From Prado023 sp963774745 (GTDB taxonomy: Bacteria; Actinomycetota; Actinomycetes; S36-B12; CAIYMF01), in NCBI GenBank assembly GCA_963774745.1, contig CAVZGE010000011.1, forward strand, positions 496,001-560,000: a stretch of 64,000 nt of DNA, read 5' to 3'. Positions within the stretch are counted from its first letter, which is position 1. Every line of letters begins with the position of its first letter. This document shows positions 35,251 through 42,927 of the stretch, in pieces. The position numbers and the translations under genes are program-made. Below the pieces are notes generated by a model, which ran no database searches, had not been told where the DNA came from, and worked only from the letters and a program-made list of their open reading frames with translations.

Positions 35251-35784
35251 ATGGAACCCCAGGACCTGCTCGCCGCCGCGCTGGACATCGAGCGGCACGT
35301 CGCCGCAGAGGGATGGGACCAACCCACGTTGCTGTTCGCCCTCGTGCCGACGGACCACATCCGCGCCGAGCAGCCGGCCCTGGCCGAGCAGCTCGGGGTC
35401 GTCGACGGTGGCCCGGCGCTGACCACGTTCGAGCAGCCGGCTCCCCCCGACGACGAGGAGCTCGACGTGTTCCTCGCCCGGATCGAGTGGCCCGCGGAGA
35501 TCGCCGGGGCGGCAGTCGTCGTGGAGCGCATCGTGCTGCCGCCGGAGGCCGAGGCCGCCATCGCCGACCGCCCCGACGCCGCCGCCGTGGCGCGCGAGCA
35601 TCCCGCCGCGCAGGACATGCGCATCGTGGTTGCCGTCACCAAGGACGGGCAGCAGGTGAGCGTCCTGCGCCTGCGCGGCGCCGCGGGCGCCAGCGGCTCC
35701 CCCGACGACTCCGACGACTCGGTGCTGACCGGCCACGACCTGGTTCCCGGCCTGGGCGAGGCCCTCCTGGCGACCTTCCGGTAG
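35251..35784 (+). CDS. PPA1309 family protein
   Basis: A 177-residue soluble acidic protein beginning MEPQDLLAAALDIERHVA and carrying WDQPTLLFALVPT and MRIVVAVTKDGQQVSVLRLRG. This family is restricted to actinobacteria and its role is unknown. I start it at the ATG at 35251; the upstream in-frame region is in the repeat tract. It converges on the PDZ protease gene with stop codons adjacent (35784/35785), and the same gene pair is conserved in other actinobacteria. Confidence 0.88.
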   Translation: MEPQDLLAAALDIERHVAAEGWDQPTLLFALVPTDHIRAEQPALAEQLGVVDGGPALTTFEQPAPPDDEELDVFLARIEWPAEIAGAAVVVERIVLPPEAEAAIADRPDAAAVAREHPAAQDMRIVVAVTKDGQQVSVLRLRGAAGASGSPDDSDDSVLTGHDLVPGLGEALLATFR

Positions 35785-37029
35785 TCAGCCCACCGCGGCC
35801 GACAGCCCGTCGCCGCACTGCGGGAACTGCGCGCCGGGGTCCGCGACCCACGTCTCGATCGTGTCGCGCGCCTGGCTCAGCGTGCGCACCGGCACCACCG
35901 TCAACCCGCCGGGGATGTTCCCGACGACCTCGGCGCAGTTGTCCTGCGGGGCCAGCATGAGCTCCGCCCCGGCGTCCCTGGCTCCGACCAGCTTCTGCTG
36001 GATCCCGCCGATCGGACCGACGTTCCCCGCGGGGTCGATCGTCCCCGTGCCCGCGATGTGCTTGCCGCCGGTGAGCTGGCCCTCGGTGAGCATGTCGATG
36101 ATGCCCAGCGAGAACATCATCCCGGCGCTGGGACCGCCCACGTTGCTGTCGGCGAACTCGATGTCGAACGGCGCCTCGTAGGCCACCCCGACGATGATGC
36201 CCATGTACGGCTGCGGCTCAGCTGCCGGGTCCGCCGGGTCCGGGTTGGCCGCCGTGACCACCTCGAGGGTCTTCGACGTCGGCTCGGCGCCCGGCTCCTC
36301 GACGCGCAGGACCTCGAGGGTGACGCTGTCGCCGACGGCACCGCTGCGGACCTCCGTGCCCACGTCGACCGGGCTGCTGACCGGCTCGCCGTTGACCGAG
36401 ACGATCTGGTCGCCGGCCTCGACGATCCCGTCGGCGGGCGACCCACCGGCCACCACCGTGACGACGATCGCCTCCTCCGTGGGGATCCCCAGCTCGTTGA
36501 GCGCCGCCGCTATGGAGTCCGACTGCGAGAGGGCGAACAGCTGGTCGTTGCGCTCGGAGATCTCCTCGCCCGTCACCTCCGGGCCGTACATCGCCTCCCG
36601 CGGGATCACCGACTCCCCCGGTGCGGCCCACCCGACCAGCGCCTCACCGAGGTAGACCCCGCCCGACGAGCCACCCCGCTCGGAGACGGTGAGCATGTCC
36701 AGGACGCCGTCCGTGGGGTACGTGGTGGTGCCGGTGATCGAGATCAGTGGTGCCCCGTTGACCTCGCCGATCGTGTTGTAGGTGGGTCCGGGGCTGAGGA
36801 TCAACAGGGGGAGCTGGACGATCGACCCGACGACGATGAGGGTGCCGCCGGCCACGACGCCCCGGCGGATCGCGCGCGCCCGCGCCCGCTGCCGTGGGGT
36901 GGTCGGCGGGTGCGCCCCGAACCAGACCGTGAGGCGGTCCCACCTGCCAGGCAGCGGCTCGGGCACCGCGTCGGGCGAGTCCGGGCCGGTTGCCTCGGCG
37001 TGTGCGGCGGCGTCCGTGGGATCGCTCAC
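35785..37029 (-). CDS. YlbL-like membrane-anchored PDZ/Lon-type S16 protease
   Basis: A 414-residue protein. One transmembrane helix (about 63-82) follows a cytosolic N-terminus. A PDZ domain is at about 200-280 (VVTVVAGGSPADGIVEAGD; IVSVNGEPV), then a Lon-like catalytic domain with Ser in GGPSAGMMF and Lys in GGIQQKLVGA. The GTG start overlaps the stop of the small membrane gene upstream (GTGA). It should cleave proteins on the outer face of the membrane. It corresponds in position to Rv3194c. Confidence 0.92.
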   Translation of the reverse strand: MSDPTDAAAHAEATGPDSPDAVPEPLPGRWDRLTVWFGAHPPTTPRQRARARAIRRGVVAGGTLIVVGSIVQLPLLILSPGPTYNTIGEVNGAPLISITGTTTYPTDGVLDMLTVSERGGSSGGVYLGEALVGWAAPGESVIPREAMYGPEVTGEEISERNDQLFALSQSDSIAAALNELGIPTEEAIVVTVVAGGSPADGIVEAGDQIVSVNGEPVSSPVDVGTEVRSGAVGDSVTLEVLRVEEPGAEPTSKTLEVVTAANPDPADPAAEPQPYMGIIVGVAYEAPFDIEFADSNVGGPSAGMMFSLGIIDMLTEGQLTGGKHIAGTGTIDPAGNVGPIGGIQQKLVGARDAGAELMLAPQDNCAEVVGNIPGGLTVVPVRTLSQARDTIETWVADPGAQFPQCGDGLSAAVG

Positions 37030-37205
37030 CGCTGGCTGCCCGGGAAGGGTCGCCGCAGGGCGTCGGCGAACCGCGCGAGTTCCCGGGCATCCTCCGGCGA
37101 GCCGGGCTCGGGCCGCGGGCGCGCCTGGCCAGCCCTGGAGCCGGCCATCCGGGTGTAGGCCCAGGCCGCGAGGGTCGCCGCGACCGGGATGATCCACCAG
37201 ATCAC
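37026..37205 (-). CDS. small membrane protein coupled to the PDZ protease
   Basis: A 59-residue protein from the GTG at 37205, with AGGAGG 6 nt upstream. It opens with a single transmembrane segment (VIWWIIPVAATLAAWAYT) and continues as an Arg/Pro-rich soluble tail (EDARELARFADALRRPFPG). Its stop overlaps the protease start by GTGA, so it is almost certainly translated and may be a partner of the protease. I do not recognise a family. Confidence 0.75.
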   Translation of the reverse strand: MIWWIIPVAATLAAWAYTRMAGSRAGQARPRPEPGSPEDARELARFADALRRPFPGSQR

Positions 37206-37413
37206 GTCGCCTCCTGCCGCACTGCCGGACTCCTGCGTGGGCGAGCCTACCCTCCCCCAGCAGCACGCGCGGGTGCTCCCGGAGCGGGTTTACCCGACCC
37301 GAACGAGGGGAAGGAGCCGCCCATCGACGAGCGGCGCTGGGCACGTGAGCGGCCGCGCGCCTACGCTTGAACCTGGGTCGTCGCCTCGGCCCGCGACAGG
37401 AAGGCACCCGCCC

Positions 37414-38907
37414 ATGAGCAACGTCCCCTTCGGCTTCACGCCCCCGGATCCGGACGACAAGGGCCAGCCACAGAACCCCTTCAACATGGGCGACCTCGGG
37501 TCGGCGCTGTCCCAGCTCGGAGCGATGCTCCAGGGCATGTCGAACAACCCCGACCCGGGCGCGGTGAACTGGTCGGCAGCCACCGATGTCGCCCGGAAGG
37601 CGATCGCCACCACGGGTGACCCGGTCGTCGCCGACGCGCAGGTCCGGGCGGTCGAGGAGGCCGTCCGGCTGGCCGACCTGTGGCTCGATCCGGCCACCGA
37701 GTTCCCGTCCACCGGGGCCGGGGCGCGGGCGTGGAGCCGCTCCCAGTGGCTCGAGGCCACGATGCCGGCCTGGCAGGAGATCATCACGCCGATCGCCGAG
37801 CAGGTGCAGACCTCGATGACCACCATGATGCCCAGCACCGAGGACCTCGCCGGCGGCCTGCCCGAGGAGCTCAAGGCGATGCTCCCGGCCGACATGCCCG
37901 TCGACCTCACCGCGATGCTCGGCCCGATGATGGGCATGGTCAAGGCGATGGGCGCCAACATGTTCGCGATGCAGGCAGGCCAGGGCCTGGCCGCGCTCGC
38001 GGGCGAGGTCCTCGGCGCCGGGGACGTCGGCCTGCCGCTGACCTCGGATGGCATCCCGACGCTGCTGCCCGAGAACGTCGCCGCGTTCGGCGCCGGCCTG
38101 GGGATCGAGCCCGGGGAGATCGCGCTGTACCTGGCGCTGCGCGAGGTCGCCCACCAGCGGCTGTTCACGCACGTGGCGTGGCTGGGCCCGACCGTGCGCG
38201 ACGCGGTTGCGGCCTATGCCCGCGGCATCGGCCTGGACACCGGCGCGATGGAGGAGAAGCTCCGCGACATCGACATGAGCAACCCGGCCAACCTCCAGGA
38301 GGCACTGGCCTCCGGCGTGCTGGCCCCCGAGGACACCCCCGAGCAGAAGGCGGCCCTGGCACGCCTGGAGACCCTGCTGGCGCTGGTCGAGGGCTGGGTG
38401 GATCACGTGGTGGCCGCCGCGATCGCCGATCGGCTGCCGACCGCGGACAGGCTGCAGGAGGCGGTCCGCCGTCGCCGTGCGGTGGGCGGGCCGGCCGAGA
38501 AGACGTTCCAGAACCTGGTCGGCCTCGAGATGCGTCCACGCCGCCTGCGTGAGGCCGCAGCGCTGTGGAGCGAGCTGGAGCGCGTGCGTGGCGTGGCCGG
38601 GCGCGACGCCGTCTGGGCGCACCCCGACCTGCTGCCCGGACCGGCCGATCTCGACGACCCGACGCTCTTCGTCTCCGGCTCGTCGATCTCGGACGCCGAC
38701 CTGGAGGCGCTGACCTCGGGGGTGGTCCCCGACGCCATCGGCGCCGGCGAAGCCGCGGACGCGCTCGATGCCGACCCTGCGGGGGGCGACCCTGCGGGGG
38801 GCGACGCGGCCGGGGGCGATGCGGCCGGGTCCGGCGACGCGGCCGGGTCGGATGCGCCCGAAGGTGGCGCCGGCGGCTCGTCGGAAGACCCCGACGCCCG
38901 CGGATGA
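37414..38907 (+). CDS. zinc-dependent metalloprotease, DUF2342/zincin_2 family
   Basis: A 497-residue protein. Its hallmark LREVAHQRLFTHVAWLGP stands in place of the classical HExxH helix of this family; downstream it has LEGWVDHVVAAA. A Met/Gly-rich N-terminus (PFNMGDLGSALSQLGAML) precedes it, and the last 55 residues are an Asp/Gly/Ala repeat tail (GGDAAGGDAAGS). It is divergent from the small membrane protein and PDZ protease, as in M. tuberculosis (Rv3195). The stop overlaps the Nudix start by ATGA. Confidence 0.88.
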   Translation: MSNVPFGFTPPDPDDKGQPQNPFNMGDLGSALSQLGAMLQGMSNNPDPGAVNWSAATDVARKAIATTGDPVVADAQVRAVEEAVRLADLWLDPATEFPSTGAGARAWSRSQWLEATMPAWQEIITPIAEQVQTSMTTMMPSTEDLAGGLPEELKAMLPADMPVDLTAMLGPMMGMVKAMGANMFAMQAGQGLAALAGEVLGAGDVGLPLTSDGIPTLLPENVAAFGAGLGIEPGEIALYLALREVAHQRLFTHVAWLGPTVRDAVAAYARGIGLDTGAMEEKLRDIDMSNPANLQEALASGVLAPEDTPEQKAALARLETLLALVEGWVDHVVAAAIADRLPTADRLQEAVRRRRAVGGPAEKTFQNLVGLEMRPRRLREAAALWSELERVRGVAGRDAVWAHPDLLPGPADLDDPTLFVSGSSISDADLEALTSGVVPDAIGAGEAADALDADPAGGDPAGGDAAGGDAAGSGDAAGSDAPEGGAGGSSEDPDARG

Positions 38908-39579
38908 TCGATCCCGGCGCGCCCGTCACCCCCGGATCGGCGAGCGGGGCCGGGGCACCGGCCGGCACCCCGGCCCCGCGGGTCACCGCGGGTGAGGACC
39001 CGGCGGTCGCCGACGGAGAGGACCCGCTGCTCGCCGACGCCCGGCGCGTCCTCACCGACTGGGAGCCGCCCTCAGCGGCGCAGGACGTCCTCCGGACGAG
39101 CTACCTGGGGTTCCTCGAGGTCCATCCCGACGCGGCCAGCCGCGACCTGCGCGCCGGCCACCTCACGGCCAGCACTGTCGTCCTCGACGACGCCCGTGAG
39201 CGGATCCTGCTGACCCTGCACCCCCTGGCCGGGCGCTGGTTCCAGCTCGGCGGGCATGTCGAGGCCGGCGACGCCTCCATGGCCGCGGCCGCCCTGCGCG
39301 AGGCCACCGAGGAGTCCGGGATCGTGGGGCTGGCGCTGGTCCCAACGCCCATCAGCCTGGACTGGCACCCGACCCGCTGCCGGGACAGCGCGCGGGTCCT
39401 GGGACCCAGCAGCCACCTGGACCTCGAGTACGTGGCCGTCGCCCCACCCCGTGCCGAGCACCTGCGCAGCGACGAGTCGCTGGACCTCGCATGGTTCGAG
39501 CCTCGACACGCTCCCGGACGGCGCCGACGACGTCGTCCGGTCACTCATCCAGCGGGTGCGGGACCTGGGTATGGCCTGA
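38904..39579 (+). CDS. Nudix hydrolase (frame disrupted at 39501)
   Basis: About 224 residues. The Nudix box reads GGHVEAGDASMAAAALREATEESG, differing little from GX5EX7REUXEEXGU. A Pro/Ala-rich N-terminal 40 residues precede it. At 39501-39502 one C must be removed: the result reads LAWFELDTLPDGADD, the usual end of a Nudix fold, and stops at 39579. Unrepaired, the frame ends at 39620 in the same last residues because a 41-bp tandem repeat copies the gene's end. It should hydrolyse a nucleoside diphosphate derivative. Confidence 0.78.
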
Positions 39580-39633
39580 CCACCCGGATCCGGCGGGTGC
39601 GGGACCTGGGTATGGCCTGACCGCCCGGATCCG
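39552..39633. repeat. 41-bp tandem duplication covering the Nudix gene 3' end
   Basis: Two adjacent 41-bp units (39552-39592 and 39593-39633) differ at one position. The first contains the last codons and stop of the Nudix gene, the second repeats them out of frame. Confidence 0.85.
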
Positions 39634-39906
39634 GCGGGCGGACAGGCCGCGCGCCGTGGGCGGTGCCGGGGCGGCATGAGGGTGCGCGGTGCGTGCGCCG
39701 TGGTCGGCCGGCGATCCCGGCAGGTTCGCCCCGCCCCCCGAATCCGAATCGATCAGGGCCCAGGGGCACCCCCGACGAACGGAACCCCCGGAGGCGCGTT
39801 GGCGCACGGGGGTCGACCCTGGCGTGCACCCGTTATCTCCGGGGGTCCTTCGGGAGGGAACGTATTCACCCGACGTTCACACGTCAATACCCCCCGGTAA
39901 CTCGCC

Positions 39907-40046
39907 TGTGGATGACTTGTGGATCAGGTGGGGATGACTGCGCGTGTCGATGTGGATGTGTCGTGGGATTCCTGTGGACAAGTCCTGTGCACAACTCCTG
40001 ATATGCCCGCTGACCTGCGATGATGCCCTGTGGGTTATGTGGACGA
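39907..40046 (+). other. array of DnaA-box-like nonamers in a 550-bp gene-free stretch
   Basis: All on one strand: TGTGGATGA (39907), TGTGGATCA (39918), TGTGGATGT (39951), TGTGGACAA (39973), TGTGCACAA (39986), TGTGGACGA (40038). The fourth is a perfect match to the GC-rich actinobacterial DnaA box (complement TTGTCCACA); the first, second, fifth and sixth are one base away from TGTGGATAA or TGTGGACAA and the third two. The first four starts are 11, 33 and 22 bp apart, that is helically phased. The flanking 39634-39900 and 40047-40183 hold no gene; GACGT/ACGTC inside GTATT/AATAC at about 39872-39890 forms a small hairpin. Confidence 0.5.
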
Positions 40047-40183
40047 AAAGAAGTTGGTGCGACACGCCGGGAGGGTGCGCGACACGCGCCACGACACGCC
40101 GAGGCACCTGTCCGCCACCCCCCACCGAGGTCACCGCCGCCTCGGCGGCGATCCCCGTGACGCTTCGGTCACCCATGCCGCGG

Positions 40184-41128
40184 TCAGCGGCCGGTGAAGC
40201 GCGGCTGGCGCCTCTCCCGAAGCGCTGCCAGGCCCTCGACACAGTCGTCCGACGCGAGCGTGACGGCCTGAGCCAGGGCCTCCCACTGGGCAGCCCCCGC
40301 CGAGTCGCGCGGTCCCCCGTCGCGCAGTGCGACCTTGGTCAGCCGCACCGCGACCGGTGCCCCATCAGCAACCCCCTGGGCACCGGCCCGGGCCTCGGAG
40401 CCGAGCTCCTCGTCGGGCAGCACCCGGCTGACCAGGCCCAGGGCGAGCATCTCCGCGGCGCCGACCCGGCGACCGGTGAACAGCAGGTCGCGCGCGGCGG
40501 CAACACCTGCCACCTCGGTGAGCAGGTAGGTCGAGAGCATCCCGGGGTGCAGCCCCATGCGCAGGAACGGCAGGGACATGCTCGCAGACTCCCCCGCCCA
40601 GCGGACGTCGCAGGCAAGCGCGAGCGCGGCGCCGGCGCCGATCGCCGGACCGTTGATCGCCGCGATGGTCGGCACCGGCAGGTCCCGGATCGCCAGCCAG
40701 GTCCGGTAGTAGGCCAGCATGCGCTCACGCAGGACCGACACCGGCTCGTGGGAGTCCGCACCGATCCACGACGTGTTGCCCCCGGAGCTGAACGCCGAGC
40801 CCTGCCCGGTCAGCAGCACCGCGCGCACGTCGGAGTCAGCCGCGATGCCGGCCATGAGCCGCCTCCAGGCGGTGGTCATCTCCAGGCCCATCGCGTTGCG
40901 TCGGTCATGGTCGGCGAGCTCGACCACGACGACGTCGCCCTCCCGGCGCACGGCCAGCCTGTCGACCTCCGGGTCGTACGCGTCGGCGTCGAGCCGCACG
41001 TGCGCCCCGGCCGGGCTGGCGTGGGTCGGGGCCGGGGCCGGGGTCGCGGCCAGGGGCTCCGGCTGGCTCGCGGGCGCGGTCGCGGGCGCGGTCGAGTGGG
41101 CCGGCGTGCTGGGGAGGTCCGGTGACAT
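40184..41128 (-). CDS. enoyl-CoA hydratase/isomerase family protein
   Basis: A 314-residue crotonase with a 45-residue Pro/Ala/Thr-rich N-terminal extension. The oxyanion region AFSSGGN and the helix INGPAIGAGAALALACDVRW are present. The usual catalytic glutamate site (PE before a Leu-Gly) reads LPFLRMGLHPG, so that Glu is absent; an isomerase, hydrolase or non-hydratase role is possible. It stands alone, with the DnaA-box-like array downstream. The ATG at 41128 may be upstream of the true start. Confidence 0.82.
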   Translation of the reverse strand: MSPDLPSTPAHSTAPATAPASQPEPLAATPAPAPTHASPAGAHVRLDADAYDPEVDRLAVRREGDVVVVELADHDRRNAMGLEMTTAWRRLMAGIAADSDVRAVLLTGQGSAFSSGGNTSWIGADSHEPVSVLRERMLAYYRTWLAIRDLPVPTIAAINGPAIGAGAALALACDVRWAGESASMSLPFLRMGLHPGMLSTYLLTEVAGVAAARDLLFTGRRVGAAEMLALGLVSRVLPDEELGSEARAGAQGVADGAPVAVRLTKVALRDGGPRDSAGAAQWEALAQAVTLASDDCVEGLAALRERRQPRFTGR

Positions 41129-41237
41129 GCCCGCAGGCTAACGGGGAGCCTGCTGCGAGTTCAGGGGGTGCCTGCCGTAGGGTGCTGCACGCACGGCCGA
41201 AGCCACGAGGGCCCGGCCCCCACTGACGGAGGACGTC

Positions 41238-41399
41238 ATGTCGGAAGAGTCGTACACAGGCGAGGCCTACTGCGTGAAGTGCAAGGAGAAGCGCGAGTTC
41301 ACCGGCCACGTCGAAGAGGTCAACAACCGCCGTATGGCCAAGGGCATCTGCCCGGTGTGTGGCACCAAGGTCGCCCGCATCCTCGGCAAGGCCAAGTGA
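41238..41399 (+). CDS. DUF5679 zinc-ribbon protein
   Basis: A 53-residue protein with two CxxC pairs (YCVKCKEKREF and CPVCGTK), expected to bind one zinc. GGAGG lies 6 nt before the ATG. A TAGGGT hexamer at 41178-41183 is a -10 candidate. Function unknown. A strong hairpin 64 bp downstream ends the unit. Confidence 0.9.
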   Translation: MSEESYTGEAYCVKCKEKREFTGHVEEVNNRRMAKGICPVCGTKVARILGKAK

Positions 41400-41462
41400 C
41401 CTGCTGATCCATCTGGGCTGGAGCTGACTCCAGCACCGCACGTCGACCGGGCGCGGCCCGGA

Positions 41463-41498
41463 ACGAGGGGCGCCCCCGCTCACCGGGGCGCCCCTCGT
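41463..41498 (+). terminator. rho-independent-type terminator after the DUF5679 gene
   Basis: ACGAGGGGCGCCCC (41463-41476) pairs perfectly with 41485-41498 around an 8-nt loop. It is 64 nt past the stop. Confidence 0.8.
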
Positions 41499-41595
41499 CG
41501 CATGTCGGGGTTGGCGCGCCGCCGCGACTCCAGCGACCAGCCGGGTCGCCTCACCGCCGGTCGCGGGTTCCCCGCCGGACCACCACAATGGACCC

Positions 41596-42924
41596 ATGCC
41601 CGACCTGCCCGTGCGCGCCCTGACCCGCAGCGCCAAGATGGCCGCCCTGCCGATCGGGCACGCGGGCCGGGCGGCCCTCGGGGTGGGCAAGCGGATCGGC
41701 GGAGCACCGGCCGAAGCGGTGGCGGCCGAGCTCCAGGCGCGGACCGCCGAGCAGATGTTCCGCGTCCTCGGCGAGCTCAAGGGCGGGGCGATGAAGGTCG
41801 GCCAGGCGATGAGCATCTTCGAGGCGGCCCTGCCCGAGGACGTCGCCGCGCCCTACCGCGCGACGCTGACCAAGCTCCAGGAGCAGGCTCCCGCCCTGCC
41901 GGCTGAGAAGGTCCACGCCGTCCTGGTCGACAACTTCGGCAAGCAGTGGCGGCGCAAGTTCCAGTCCTTCGACGACAAGCCGGCCGCGGCCGCGAGCATC
42001 GGCCAGGTGCATCGGGCGGTCTGGAAGGACGGCCGGCCGGTCGCGGTGAAGATCCAGTACCCCGGCGCGGACAAGGCGCTCATGTCCGACCTGGCCAACG
42101 CCTCCCGGCTGGCCCGGATGATGACGGCCTGGGTGCCGGGGGTGGACCTCAAGCCGCTGCTGGCCGAGCTCGCCGAACGCGTCGGCGAGGAGCTGGACTA
42201 CGTGAAGGAGGCCGCCTCGCAGCGCGCCTTCGCGAAGGCCTTCCGCGACGACCCGGAGATCGTGGTCCCCGACGTCCTGGGCGCCGGGCACACCGTGATC
42301 ATCTCCGAGTGGCTCGAGGGCACGCCGCTGTCGCGGATCATCGCCGACGGGTCGCAGGAGGAGCGCGACGCGGCGGGGCTGCACTACATCCGGTTCCTGC
42401 TCTCGTCACCCGCGCGGGTGGGGCTGCTGCACGCCGACCCGCACCCGGGCAACTTCCGGATCACCCCCGACGGGCGCTTCGGCGTGCTGGACTTCGGGGC
42501 CGTGGCCCACCTGCCCGACGGGTTCCCGCCGATGGTCGGCAACCTCATGCGCATCGCGATGAAGGGCGACTCCGACGCCGTGCTCGCGGGCCTGCGGGAG
42601 GAGGGGTTCGTCAAGACGACGACCACGCTCGAGGCGCGCGGCCTGCTGGACTTCCTCGACCCCTTCGTCGACCCGGCCCGGACCGAGACCTTCCTGTTCA
42701 GCCGCGAGTGGCTGCGCGGCCAGTTCGCCCGGCTCAACGACCCGCGCAACCCGGACTTCGCGATCGGCCTGAAGCTGAACCTGCCCCCGGACTACCTGCT
42801 GATCCACCGGGTGTGGCTCGGGGCGATCGGCGTCATGTGCCAGCTCAACTCCGAGGTCCCGATGCGCGCCGAGCTGGAACGCTGGGTGCCCGGGTTCGCG
42901 GTGCCGGAGGCGGACCCTTCCTGA
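41596..42924 (+). CDS. ABC1/AarF (UbiB-like) atypical kinase
   Basis: A 442-residue ABC1 kinase with the family KxGQ motif in LKGGAMKVGQAMS, the Ala-rich loop AAASIGQVHRA, the ATP lysine VAVKIQYP, HADPHPGNF and the metal-binding LDFG. By analogy with UbiB/ADCK it supports quinone or other isoprenoid lipid chemistry and may act as an ATPase rather than a protein kinase. It converges on uvrD2 with only 3 bp between stops. In M. tuberculosis Rv3197 has the same neighbour but with whiB7 between. Confidence 0.93.
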   Translation: MPDLPVRALTRSAKMAALPIGHAGRAALGVGKRIGGAPAEAVAAELQARTAEQMFRVLGELKGGAMKVGQAMSIFEAALPEDVAAPYRATLTKLQEQAPALPAEKVHAVLVDNFGKQWRRKFQSFDDKPAAAASIGQVHRAVWKDGRPVAVKIQYPGADKALMSDLANASRLARMMTAWVPGVDLKPLLAELAERVGEELDYVKEAASQRAFAKAFRDDPEIVVPDVLGAGHTVIISEWLEGTPLSRIIADGSQEERDAAGLHYIRFLLSSPARVGLLHADPHPGNFRITPDGRFGVLDFGAVAHLPDGFPPMVGNLMRIAMKGDSDAVLAGLREEGFVKTTTTLEARGLLDFLDPFVDPARTETFLFSREWLRGQFARLNDPRNPDFAIGLKLNLPPDYLLIHRVWLGAIGVMCQLNSEVPMRAELERWVPGFAVPEADPS

Positions 42925-42927
42925 CGG

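Noticed and set aside
39907..40046. Main chromosomal origin (oriC)
   Set aside because: No dnaA, dnaN, rpmH or gyrase genes and no long AT-rich unwinding element are near; kept only as a DnaA-box-like array.
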